In this document: positions 42,938 to 50,210 of the stretch, one piece after another
Layout: every line of letters begins with the position of its first letter
Numbering within the stretch: position 1 is the first letter of the stretch
Origin: Pseudomonadota bacterium
GTDB taxonomy: Bacteria > Pseudomonadota > Gammaproteobacteria > Steroidobacterales > Steroidobacteraceae
Direction: 5' to 3'
Assembly (NCBI GenBank): GCA_018241505.1
Contig: JAFEDS010000005.1
Coordinates: 62,001-126,000, forward strand
Length of the DNA stretch: 64,000 bases
Position numbers and translations under genes: made by a program
Notes under the pieces: model-generated
The model's database searches: none
What the model was told of the DNA's origin: nothing
What the model saw: only the letters and a program-made list of their open reading frames with translations

Positions 42938-43960
42938 ATGATTGAGCAGCCAGATAATAGTCAAGTTCAACAGGTCCGAGATCCGCATTGGGACGGCGCT
43001 GATTTAAAGGCATTTGGCAACGTAGTTCCTCTGCACGGGCCATTGGTTGAGAAGTTGAGTAACGGAAAGGTGGCGGAACTGAAGCCGTTCGCTGACGGCT
43101 TTATCGCGAACCTCAAGAATGTGACTTGGTTCTATCAGATGCCGGTCTACATGAGCGGTTACGTTTGTGCAGCCGCAACTTGCTTCGCTCAAACTCGACT
43201 CGATTGGGAAAAGGACATTATTGGATCGCCTCCAGATTGGCAGGAATTGTTCTTCAAGGAACAAAAGCAGTTTTGGGCCAACATGACAGTTTGGGCAAAC
43301 AAATACCGCACGGGCGCTCCTGGCGATCACCCGACACCATGGCAGATCGGCCATCAGATGGCGCAATTCGCATTCTGGCTGAGTGGGAACATCGACGCGC
43401 CTCCAGGTAACATTGGTGCTGGCTACAAGTCGATTTTATCGAGCATCATCATTCAAGTGTGGATGTCATTTGAAGCGTTCGCGAGCGACCTGTGGACGGA
43501 AGCACTTAATCTTGCTCCAGGGACGCTGGCCTCTCAATACTTGAAGGATAAGGGGGGCGCCACGCTATCTCTGGCTGATTTTCAGGCAAGGCGACTCGAT
43601 CCGGGCGAGCGAGTTGGCGATGCGGTTGCGCGACGGTTTGTGAAGCTGCAACGGTTTGAAGGAATGAGAATTGCATACACGGACGTGTTTGGCGTTGATG
43701 CGGCGAAAATATTCGACAAGTACCCGGACTTGCTGCCAATGAGCAAGCTCCGGCATCTCTTCGCTCACCGAGGCGGCTTCGTAGACGAAAAATTCCGGGA
43801 TGAGATGAAGAATATACCGGCACTGAATGGCTATGCAGTGGGCGATGAAGTGAAGCTTACCTTCACGCAGGTCCGGGCGTGTTGGAAAGTGGCGGTAGAT
43901 GCGGCGGCCGAATTGTTTGATTTGGTTGACGGCAAAGTAGCAACGATCCTAGGCAGGTAA
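42938..43960 (+). CDS. HEPN-type domain protein (candidate RNase/abortive-infection effector)
   Basis: 340 aa. The N-terminal half is unassigned (NVTWFYQMPVYMSGYVCAAA). The C-terminal half is all-helical, with a HEPN-like pair: IIIQVWMSFEAFASDLWTEA and SKLRHLFAHRGG, in which R272-x4-H277 is the Rx4-6H motif of metal-independent HEPN RNases. HEPN proteins are common in toxin-antitoxin and anti-phage systems. The location in phage cargo next to a protease gene supports a defence role, but this is inference from a short motif. Confidence 0.65.
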   Translation: MIEQPDNSQVQQVRDPHWDGADLKAFGNVVPLHGPLVEKLSNGKVAELKPFADGFIANLKNVTWFYQMPVYMSGYVCAAATCFAQTRLDWEKDIIGSPPDWQELFFKEQKQFWANMTVWANKYRTGAPGDHPTPWQIGHQMAQFAFWLSGNIDAPPGNIGAGYKSILSSIIIQVWMSFEAFASDLWTEALNLAPGTLASQYLKDKGGATLSLADFQARRLDPGERVGDAVARRFVKLQRFEGMRIAYTDVFGVDAAKIFDKYPDLLPMSKLRHLFAHRGGFVDEKFRDEMKNIPALNGYAVGDEVKLTFTQVRACWKVAVDAAAELFDLVDGKVATILGR

Positions 43961-43986
43961 TACTACACCTCCACCGGAGCGTGGTT

Positions 43987-44217
43987 ATGTTGATAATTCA
44001 GATTGCATTGGGAATCGTGTTGGGGGTTGTGATGCTCCGGCTTCTGCCATTCATCATTGGCCTGGGAGTGCTGGCTGCTGTTTTCATTGGGGTGATCGCG
44101 CTAGGGTGCTTCGCCTGGGTCGCTTTAACTGATCACCGCGAAGCAGCGACCACTATAGGATATACGATCGTCGGCGTAGCCATGATAGGCGTAGCGATTC
44201 ACTATTCCAAGCATTAA
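43987..44217 (+). CDS. Small integral membrane protein
   Basis: 76 aa from ATG 43987 with CGGAG 7 bases upstream. It consists of three hydrophobic helices (LIIQIALGIVLGVVMLRL, FIIGLGVLAAVFIGVIALGC and TIGYTIVGVAMIGVAIHY) with very short loops. It lies between the HEPN and protease genes, 26 bases after the HEPN stop, so it may be part of the same unit. Function unknown. Confidence 0.65.
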   Translation: MLIIQIALGIVLGVVMLRLLPFIIGLGVLAAVFIGVIALGCFAWVALTDHREAATTIGYTIVGVAMIGVAIHYSKH

Positions 44218-44443
44218 GGGGCCCAGACAGTAGGTCCTGCGAAAGCAATGCGGAAAAGCGCGTTGCTTCGATCCGCATCCGCGCGGAGATGAAGGGCGCG
44301 CAGTTGTACCGCGAGTCGGAGAAGGTGAAGACACGTCGTGGCCACCGAGGCGAAACCCCGGGCCGAAAACCCTCAAAGTACCGGTGATGCAGTTGCCGGC
44401 AGGAACTCTGCGCCGAGCCACGAACAAAGGAGATTCAAACAAA

Positions 44444-45316
44444 ATGAGTCCGATGAAATTGAAGGCTATACACCGGGTTTACACAAACGTTTGCTCGATC
44501 GGTTGGATGGACCCAGAAATCGATTTCAATGAGAAACCAAGTCTTCCTCGCGATCTTTCCAGCATAAAGGTCAAGGCCACAGGGTTTCTGCTATCGCCCC
44601 GCGTCGTTATCACTGCGCAACATGTCATCACGGGCCTACGGGCAAAAGGGATTGGCTGGGATGATTTAACCCTGGGGTTTCTCTCGCCAAACATTGGGAG
44701 TCCGGGGCCTGCCGATCTTTTCTTTCAGAAAGGAGCGCTTGTCCATAGTGTTGGAGTTACCTTAGGCGATGGCACCCAAATTGTACCGCCCCGAAAAACT
44801 CCGATGTCTGATATTGCGCTCCTGCGGCTGTCGCGACCGGTTGAGTTTCCTAAATCATCGTCGCCACAAGGTTTGAAGGTCGCAGATCCCTCGCGAATCC
44901 TTGTCGGTGAATCGGTCGTCGTGCCCGGTTACTACCTTGGTCAAACGATGCTCCGGCCTCATGGGGATGCGAGTCGCCGATTCGGCCCGCTCTTCTTGTG
45001 GGGAAGTGTGGCGTCGATTGCTCCGCACGGAATCCGTGGCCATAAGTTGGTCTCGGACTATTACGTAGATGTGACCTGCGGGGGAGGGCTCAGTGGCAGC
45101 CCTGTTTGCACAACAGAAGGAGAGGTCATCGGGATACTCACAGGCGGGATCGAGACGGAACTCGACAAGGTTCCCGATCAGAAGATATCGCGCAATCTTG
45201 GCAGGGTGCTCCCGCTCATTCCAGAAGTGGCTGACCAGTTTGTAAAAGTTGCAATGAGCGATGTGGCGACGGAATGGCCGGCGTGGATACCGCTGCCCCA
45301 ATCCATCGAGGAATAG
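44444..45316 (+). CDS. Trypsin-like serine protease (cytoplasmic, no signal peptide)
   Basis: 290 aa from ATG 44444 with AAGGAG upstream. The chymotrypsin-fold triad is visible: H60 in VVITAQHVI, D123 in MSDIALLRL and S217 in CGGGLSGSPV. No signal peptide or transmembrane segment precedes it, unusual for this fold in bacteria, where such proteases are often fused or paired with sensor modules. It follows the HEPN and membrane-protein genes. A role in defence by cleaving a partner or host protein is a hypothesis. The frame immediately past its stop is a phage-gene remnant. Confidence 0.85.
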   Translation: MSPMKLKAIHRVYTNVCSIGWMDPEIDFNEKPSLPRDLSSIKVKATGFLLSPRVVITAQHVITGLRAKGIGWDDLTLGFLSPNIGSPGPADLFFQKGALVHSVGVTLGDGTQIVPPRKTPMSDIALLRLSRPVEFPKSSSPQGLKVADPSRILVGESVVVPGYYLGQTMLRPHGDASRRFGPLFLWGSVASIAPHGIRGHKLVSDYYVDVTCGGGLSGSPVCTTEGEVIGILTGGIETELDKVPDQKISRNLGRVLPLIPEVADQFVKVAMSDVATEWPAWIPLPQSIEE

Positions 45317-45589
45317 CGGCTTGCGAGTTACACCAAGGCCGGTGACGAGACGCTTCACCGCCACGCGGATAGGATCAAGGCCCGCGCAGTGCGACGCGGC
45401 GGCGCGATCCTCAAACAATTGGATCCCAAGCGCGGAGAGAATCAAAACATTAGGCGAGAGCGACCGCCTAAAGTTGGCCGTAGAGCGGCTGCAGAAACCG
45501 CGAAAATATCATCTCATCAACAAAAGCAAATGATCCGCGTGGCGAACGTGCCGGAGCAGGAGTTTGAGCGGCTCGTTGAGTCCGAGTAG
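45317..45589 (+). pseudogene. 3' remnant of a phage/plasmid-type gene, 5' part lost
   Basis: In the same frame, directly after the protease stop, about 90 codons run to TAG: the frame reads ETLHRHADRIKARAVRRGGA and ends VANVPEQEFERLVESE. This is the C-terminal pattern of a widespread mobile-element protein (RAxRRxGEll ... vP..eFE..ve). There is no start codon with a ribosome site and the N-terminus is missing. The junction marks where the protease cassette replaced the front of this gene. Confidence 0.6.
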
Positions 45590-45625
45590 CCCGCTACCGT
45601 GAAAGAGACGTCAGGGCAGAACTGG

Positions 45626-45676
45626 TTGACCAGTGTCTATACACCGGGTATTATAATGTCAGTGTAAATACACCGG
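45626..45676 (+). promoter_or_regulatory. Promoter with two direct operator repeats for the RHH gene
   Basis: TTGACC (45626-45631), a 17-base spacer and TATTAT (45649-45654). GTGTCTATACACCGG (45633-45647) and GTGTAAATACACCGG (45662-45676) share the pattern GTGTNNATACACCGG at 29-base spacing, one between -35 and -10 and one just downstream of the -10. Each half contains a GTGT/ACAC dyad. Paired operators over a promoter are typical of autoregulated ribbon-helix-helix proteins. Confidence 0.65.
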
Positions 45677-45685
45677 TATGCAGCC

Positions 45686-46165
45686 ATGGCCAAAGGAGAA
45701 ACGCTCGTGATCCGGATAAATGCGGACGATAAGGCCGCTTTGGTGAAGGCTGCAGAACGAAAAGGTCAGTCGGTTACCAGTTTTGTGACGCTCGCGGCCC
45801 TGAAAGAAGCTCGCGCGGTGGATCGAAGAGAAGACTCTCGCGCGGTCCATGGCGGGGTTCCAATTTGGTTCCGGGCTTCGTGCCGCGAGGCTGCGAACGG
45901 TGGCACCAGCAACTATCGCCTAATCGGGCGCAAGTTGCTCGGCGCTCTTGCTGCCGAGGTGCCCGCTGATGTTGAGATTGATGAATGGCACGTTGAAATT
46001 GCCGAGAATCTCAATCAGTTACTCGAGGCTGACGACGACGGTGAATTGCTCGAGTGGTTCGAGGAACACTATCCGAAGTTCGTAGCGTTAATTCCGCCAC
46101 GCCGCCGCCAGCAGTTCGTGGACGGGTTGCGCGAGCAGTACGCGGAGACAGGTATCGAAATCTAG
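45686..46165 (+). CDS. Ribbon-helix-helix (DUF1778/antitoxin-like) protein with C-terminal extension
   Basis: 159 aa. Residues 1-45 look like a TacA/DUF1778 RHH antitoxin (LVIRINADDKAALVKAAERK then GQSVTSFVTLAAL). The rest is acidic and helical (EIDEWHVEIAENLNQLLEAD; EWFEEHYPKFVALIPPRRR). No GNAT toxin (the usual TacT partner) is adjacent, and the following 52-codon gene is basic. Autoregulation through the two operators just upstream is likely. Confidence 0.65.
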   Translation: MAKGETLVIRINADDKAALVKAAERKGQSVTSFVTLAALKEARAVDRREDSRAVHGGVPIWFRASCREAANGGTSNYRLIGRKLLGALAAEVPADVEIDEWHVEIAENLNQLLEADDDGELLEWFEEHYPKFVALIPPRRRQQFVDGLREQYAETGIEI

Positions 46166-46175
46166 GTGCATCGGC

Positions 46176-46334
46176 ATGAGCAACAAGCGAAATCAAAAGA
46201 TGGTGACTGTGAATTTGATTGAGCGTCCCCGCAGTGTGACCACTATCGAGGCTGTGTTAAGCCGGGCTCCGCGCAAGCGCCGCGAAGTCGCCGTGCGGAT
46301 TTCATCTGCTCGTCCCAGTCTCAGAGACAAGTAG
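46176..46334 (+). CDS. Small basic protein after the RHH gene
   Basis: 52 aa from ATG 46176, 10 bases after the RHH stop. The sequence is highly basic (first residues MSNKRNQKMVTVNLIERPRS, end SARPSLRDK). It could be a co-expressed DNA- or RNA-binding peptide or a toxin of the RHH protein. There is no recognisable motif; support is only position and open frame. Confidence 0.4.
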   Translation: MSNKRNQKMVTVNLIERPRSVTTIEAVLSRAPRKRREVAVRISSARPSLRDK

Positions 46335-46353
46335 TCTCCGCATCGGAAGAGGG

Positions 46354-46692
46354 CTACGGGTCGAGACGGACCTTCGGCTCTTGCCCCATTTTGTATACCC
46401 ATAGGTGATAGTTGTTGGCGGTATCTGTGACTTCAGACTCACGCGGGAAGAATTGGATGGCCACTCGCTCCGGCCCCACTACTTGGTTTTTCGCGTCCTG
46501 AAGCGTGCGCCAGTCACCTATGGGTCGCCCATCCCGCCGTTTCACGACAAGCCGATACTCAAATTCCGCTGCGCCTCGTACGAAATGCCGTTCAACAATG
46601 AATTCGTCGTCTGAGTACACGTAATCGATTTCCGGAATTTCGGAATGGCTCTGCGCGAACAGTGTGTAGTGTAGGTTGATTTCGAGATTCAT
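46354..46692 (-). CDS. Phage-type hypothetical protein (DUF7694-like)
   Basis: 112 aa from ATG 46692. The C-terminal half (RPIGDWRTLQDAKNQVVGPE, RVAIQFFPRESEVTDTANNY, HLWVY) is the signature of a small protein often found in phages and islands. Function unknown. It and the next minus-strand gene form the right rim of element 1. Confidence 0.65.
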   Translation of the reverse strand: MNLEINLHYTLFAQSHSEIPEIDYVYSDDEFIVERHFVRGAAEFEYRLVVKRRDGRPIGDWRTLQDAKNQVVGPERVAIQFFPRESEVTDTANNYHLWVYKMGQEPKVRLDP

Positions 46693-46713
46693 GTGATACG
46701 ACGCTACAACCAC

Positions 46714-47067
46714 CTACTCAAGTAGGCTACGGGGCCGAAGGTGGTTGCACAAGGATTCCGGGCAGTCGCGCCGCCGCCGGGGGGCGCGCGCTTGGGGTAC
46801 CGAGGTGTCCGGGATGCTACCCAGGAACATGCGCGCCAGAGCGTTCCACCGTTTGCGGGGCAAGCCATGGACGTAGCCGGGATACTGCCCACAAGCGAGT
46901 AGGTCCCGGGCGCATCGGGCGGCCAGCTCACACCCGTGACACGGAGACCGGTCGACAAGGAGCAGCTCGGCATCTCGGCGGTAGGAGGTCACGGCCGGCG
47001 AGCATAGCGCTACCTCGACCGCCACGTGGAACAGCAAATATTTCTTCAGCACGGGAGAGCGTTCCAA
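46714..47067 (-). CDS. Cys-rich phage hypothetical protein
   Basis: 117 aa as drawn; the start is uncertain because several in-frame codons are possible. The core (SPCHGCELAARCARDLLACG) has a four-Cys cluster (CxxC-x5-C-x6-C), seen in short phage proteins that could bind metal. It lies 22 bases upstream of the DUF7694-like gene on the same strand. Confidence 0.55.
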   Translation of the reverse strand: MERSPVLKKYLLFHVAVEVALCSPAVTSYRRDAELLLVDRSPCHGCELAARCARDLLACGQYPGYVHGLPRKRWNALARMFLGSIPDTSVPQARAPRRRRDCPESLCNHLRPRSLLE

Positions 47068-47164
47068 CGAGAGCGGGAGGCGAGCCCTGGGTAGACGCGG
47101 GCGCAGGGTATACGGCGGGGTATCTGGAAGCCGAAGAGGGTATGGCGCTCGCTAAAACAAGCAC

Positions 47165-48364
47165 TTAGAGGTAATCGCGATTCCCTTCCGCTCCACCAGA
47201 ACAATGACTTGCGCTCGATTCGGAGGGCGTCGAGTTGAGTGAGGGGACTTTTGGGGGAGAGGCCCCCAACAAACTGCGGTGAGCATGCTCCGCCAGTGCC
47301 CCCGGATTCAGGTGACCGTAGTGTTGGGCCGGCATGTCAATTGACGCCCACCCGCCCAGCTCCTGAAGAATGCGCAACGGTGTGCCGGCCTGTGTGTTCC
47401 AGCTCGCCCAGGCGTGCCGCAGCGTGTGGAACGTGACACCTTTCAGTCCGGCCGCGGCAGCCTCGCGGCGCCACATCTTCGTGGTGACAGTCTGGATCGG
47501 AGCGTGCTTCAGCCGTTCGTAAACGAACACGTAGCTGTGAACCTCCGCTGTCCACTTCTCGCCGGCTTCGGCGTGTTTGCGCTTCCATTTGAGTAGCACC
47601 TGGATTGCATCATCGTTGAGCGGAACCGGAATCGGTTCGCCGCTCTTCGTTTGATAGCCATCGATCCAGCAACGGCGGTTGTCGAGATCGACTCGCGCCC
47701 ACTCGAGGTGGGTGACGTTGCTTACTCGCAGCCCGGTTGCCAACGCGAAGACTGACATGTCCCGCGTGTGCTCGGGAAAGCGCCCGAGCAGCGTGTGTGC
47801 CTGCTCGCGAGTGAGCCACTTCGGTGTCTTCTTTGGTATGTCGAACATCGGAATGTCCGGCACCTCGGCGAGCATCTTTCCCCATTTCTTCATGGCGCAC
47901 CGGTTGAGGATGGAGCTCATTGTCGACAGATTGCACGAGCTCTTGGTCCAGAGTCGGTGCGTGTTCTTCCAACCGTTGCCCCGCCGCTCCCGCATCTCCA
48001 GCAGGCCCCGCATTGCGAGCAGGCGCTCGCAGGTGATTTCCTCGAGGCGATCCTCGGGTTGGATGTACTCGGCGATGACCTTCAGATCAGCTTCGGTACG
48101 CTTCCAGGATGCGTTGCATGAGTCCTCGGCTGTGCACTTCACCACAGCCTCAGCCCAGGTGTATCGGACTACTCCGCTGTTGATCTGCTCTCGGAGTTCG
48201 TTACGGAGTTTGTCTTCATAGGCGACGGCGGCTGATTTCTTTTTGAGTCCAGAGCTTCGCTTAACCGTGACTCCAGCGATTTGGAACTCGATTTGCCAAT
48301 ACGGAGATTCGGGGCGTACTGGCGGGCTCTGTACGGCTGGTACAACCGTGGCGGCTATGGGCAT
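47165..48364 (-). CDS. int: Tyrosine-type site-specific integrase of element 2
   Basis: 399 aa. An N-terminal arm-binding region (YWQIEFQIAGVTVKRSSGLK) and core-binding domain are followed by the catalytic domain: Arg in ALATGLRVSNVTHLEW, His-x-x-Arg in TFHTLRHAWASW, and the last His and Tyr in GWASIDMPAQHYGHLNP. It is unrelated in sequence to the integrase at 30443. The last 11 residues and the stop are encoded across the att core and 13 bases of element 1, so integration decides its C-terminus. Confidence 0.94.
   Translation of the reverse strand: MPIAATVVPAVQSPPVRPESPYWQIEFQIAGVTVKRSSGLKKKSAAVAYEDKLRNELREQINSGVVRYTWAEAVVKCTAEDSCNASWKRTEADLKVIAEYIQPEDRLEEITCERLLAMRGLLEMRERRGNGWKNTHRLWTKSSCNLSTMSSILNRCAMKKWGKMLAEVPDIPMFDIPKKTPKWLTREQAHTLLGRFPEHTRDMSVFALATGLRVSNVTHLEWARVDLDNRRCWIDGYQTKSGEPIPVPLNDDAIQVLLKWKRKHAEAGEKWTAEVHSYVFVYERLKHAPIQTVTTKMWRREAAAAGLKGVTFHTLRHAWASWNTQAGTPLRILQELGGWASIDMPAQHYGHLNPGALAEHAHRSLLGASPPKVPSLNSTPSESSASHCSGGAEGNRDYL
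47178..47199 (+). repeat. Middle att site (attR of element 1, attL of element 2)
   Basis: An exact 22-bp copy of 30257-30278. It lies inside the 3' end of the second integrase gene and encodes (on the minus strand) most of that integrase's last residues. Having the same repeat at the inner junction means both elements used the same tRNA target, one after the other. Confidence 0.93.
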
Positions 48365-48646
48365 GTCGCGGCCTACCTCGCCGCCCTGGATCTTTCAGAC
48401 TTCGATCCAAAAGCACCGCCGCCGAAGACGGCCGCCTTCTGGGACATCGTCGACGCAAACCGGGCGCCGGAGGATGCCGAGATGGCGGACGCGCTGGAGT
48501 CACTCAAATATCCGCTCGCAGTCACCCTGATCGACCTGACTATCCACGCCAGCGACCCGTTCCGAGAGTGGCTGAAGGACCGACGCAATCGCCGGCAGAT
48601 TCCTCATCGACTCGAATCCGCCGGCTACGTATCCACACCTCGCTGA
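48281..48646 (+). pseudogene. C-terminal fragment of a phage primase/helicase-type protein (DUF5906-associated)
   Basis: 121 codons open. The text GWYNRGGYGHVAAYLAALDL, FDPKAPPPKTAAFWDIVDAN, then RNRRQIPHRLESAGYV matches the C-terminal region of phage primase-helicase proteins. The ATPase part is missing: the start overlaps the integrase start on the other strand. The continuation expected after GYV is found inverted at 48759-48625. It is probably non-functional. Confidence 0.65.
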
Positions 48647-48759
48647 AGCTGGGACGCAGCGTCGATGCGGTCTCTCAATGTCAGATTCGTTCTGGCGTAG
48701 ATCGCTTGTCGCGCGCCCCCGACCTTCCACAATCCATCCCGTGCGGCGTCGTTGCGTAT
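48625..48759 (-). pseudogene. Inverted tail fragment of the same primase-type gene
   Basis: Read on the minus strand from 48759 the frame gives IRNDAARDGLWKVGGARQ and then AIYARTNLTLRDRIDAASQL, ending at TAG 48627-48625. In intact relatives this text directly follows the GYV of the plus-strand fragment at 48281-48646. The two pieces face each other tail to tail, so a local inversion or inverted duplication split the gene. Confidence 0.6.
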
Positions 48760-48787
48760 CGAGTTATGCCGAAAGATCTACCGGTAT

Positions 48788-49099
48788 TCACCAGTAGTAC
48801 GGATACGGTCGGCGGCCATCGGGCCAGACCACGGTGTCAGCGTCGCGCCCGCGAACGATCGCATGCTCGAGGCGATGGCTATCGATGCGTGCGGGAACGA
48901 TGGCCACCAAGTGTCGCCACCATCCGGGCTCGTTCATGACCAAGCGGCACATCTGTGCCCAGGGTTTGTCCGGCCCTTCCCAGCGCGGGGTGATGTATCC
49001 CAGGCCGCAGTAGCCATCGAAGGCGCCGCGGGCGCGAAGGATTCGGATGCGGCGCAGTTTCGCCACTCGCTGTTGGTGGCGACGAATCGAACGTTGCAT
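48788..49099 (-). CDS. Hypothetical phage protein
   Basis: 103 aa from ATG 49099. It has a basic N-terminus (RSIRRHQQRVAKLRRIRILR) and a Trp/Tyr-rich core (WEGPDKPWAQMCRLVMNEPG, WWRHLVAIVPARID). It has coding-like composition but no recognised family. Its start codon lies in one arm of a long inverted repeat (49098-49132), suggesting control at initiation. Confidence 0.55.
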   Translation of the reverse strand: MQRSIRRHQQRVAKLRRIRILRARGAFDGYCGLGYITPRWEGPDKPWAQMCRLVMNEPGWWRHLVAIVPARIDSHRLEHAIVRGRDADTVVWPDGRRPYPYYW

Positions 49100-49132
49100 G
49101 ACGTAAGGTCCTCATGGGGGTCCTTACGTCAT
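49098..49132. promoter_or_regulatory. 11-bp-arm inverted repeat over a start codon
   Basis: ATGACGTAAGG (49098-49108) and CCTTACGTCAT (49122-49132) are perfect complements around a 13-base loop. On the minus strand the second arm ends in the ATG of the 103-aa gene, and the loop carries a GAGGA ribosome site. It can act as an operator dyad or as an RNA hairpin that hides the start. Confidence 0.55.
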
Positions 49133-49192
49133 CGGGATGCGTCCTGTGGCGGTAATCATGCCGCGCAGTATACATGCACCGGGGGCACCAAC

Positions 49193-49447
49193 TTAGAGGC
49201 GCCACGGCCTTCCTATTGCGTCTGCGAGACCGTCTTCCCTGGCATTCGTCGACTTCTGTTTCCGGCCCCGCCGCTGAAATGCGAACAAGGGAATCGCACG
49301 ATTGGAGCGACGGTATCGATTTTTGGACAACGTCCGCCATCCTTGACTCGATGTGCAGCGGTTGAGCATGAAGCGCCAATAGGGCCCGCAGTCGACGTTC
49401 AGGCGCATTCGGTCCAGAAACGTGAGTTTGCGCTCGATGTATTTCAC
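49193..49447 (-). CDS. Small hypothetical phage protein
   Basis: 84 aa from GTG 49447. The front half (KYIERKLTFLDRMRLNVDCG, PYWRFMLNRC) has coding-like composition, while the back half is basic. No family was recognised. It sits in an otherwise empty 416-base stretch between the 103-aa gene and the resolvase gene. Confidence 0.4.
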   Translation of the reverse strand: MKYIERKLTFLDRMRLNVDCGPYWRFMLNRCTSSQGWRTLSKNRYRRSNRAIPLFAFQRRGRKQKSTNAREDGLADAIGRPWRL

Positions 49448-49548
49448 GTCAGGCCATGCAGTAGCGGCTTTGAACAGGCCGCGAAGTATGCCATAGCACT
49501 CTGCCGTAAAACGCGGGTTTGGCTGGCGCCAGCACCGAGGCGTTGGTC

Positions 49549-50022
49549 ATGACCGTCACTGTCGGAATTGATCCGGGTCTGACCGGCGCGGTGGCCTTCC
49601 TGGGCAGCGAGGGAAAGCTCGAGCATCTGGCCGATTTGCCTGTCATTCGCGACGGCAAACTCGCCTGGATCGATGCGCAGGGCATGACTTCGATGTTGAT
49701 CGACACCCTACAGGGCCGGCCTGCGCGGGCGGTCATCGAGCGGGTGCAGGCCTTCCCCGGGCAAGGTCGATCGAGCTGCTTCAACTTCGGTGTCGTATTC
49801 GGTTCGCTCCTGGCGCTGATGCAGGCTCGATACCTACCAATCGAGCTCGTGACGCCCGCCACCTGGAAGCGCGCGCTGGGTCTCGGAAGCGATAAACGGG
49901 CGAGCCTCGACAAGTCTCGGCTGTTATTCCCAACCGCGGATCTGACACTCGCCAAACATGACGGGCGGGCTGAAGCGCTCTTGCTGGCTCACTGGCGTCT
50001 TACACGGGGAGCGCCAGTATGA
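49549..50022 (+). CDS. RuvC-like Holliday-junction resolvase (phage type)
   Basis: 157 aa from ATG 49549 with GAGG upstream. RNase-H-fold nuclease residues appear in order: first Asp in VGIDPGLTGAVAFLG, Glu in VIERVQAFPGQG, and the last acidic residues in AKHDGRAEALLLAHW. It would cut branched DNA during phage replication or packaging. It overlaps the next gene by 4 bases (ATGA). Confidence 0.85.
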   Translation: MTVTVGIDPGLTGAVAFLGSEGKLEHLADLPVIRDGKLAWIDAQGMTSMLIDTLQGRPARAVIERVQAFPGQGRSSCFNFGVVFGSLLALMQARYLPIELVTPATWKRALGLGSDKRASLDKSRLLFPTADLTLAKHDGRAEALLLAHWRLTRGAPV

Positions 50023-50210
50023 GTCAGGCGGCGACCGTCACGAAGGTCAAACCCGCCACCGTAACAACCACGAAGGGCGGTCGCCGGTTTGTCGTCTGTC
50101 CGGGATGCAGGGTCATTGGTGCACCGGTGCCCATGGGTGCGGATACGTACACCTGCAAGCAATGCTTTGTCGAGACTGTCCGATTGTCTTTCCGCAAGGT
50201 GGTGGCATGA
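50019..50210 (+). CDS. Small zinc-ribbon phage protein
   Basis: 63 aa, coupled to the resolvase and to the next gene by ATGA overlaps. CPGC and CKQC pairs (FVVCPGCRVIGAPVPMGADT then YTCKQCFVE) make a compact zinc ribbon. No assigned function. Confidence 0.6.
   Translation: MSQAATVTKVKPATVTTTKGGRRFVVCPGCRVIGAPVPMGADTYTCKQCFVETVRLSFRKVVA

Larger units (their letters stand above)
30257..47199 (+). mobile_element. Integrated element 1: satellite-like or decayed prophage, about 16.9 kb
   Basis: It is bounded by the 22-bp repeats. Left to right it has a P4-type integrase, an AlpA-like regulator, a replication-type HTH gene with internal iteron-like repeats, a small-terminase-like protein, a large terminase, a tail-hub-like protein, then cargo genes (XRE regulator, HEPN-type, trypsin-like protease, RHH antitoxin-like). 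No portal, major capsid, protease, tail tube, holin or lysin gene is seen. This gene set and size suit a phage satellite or a prophage that lost its head genes; it should not make particles alone. Confidence 0.85.
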
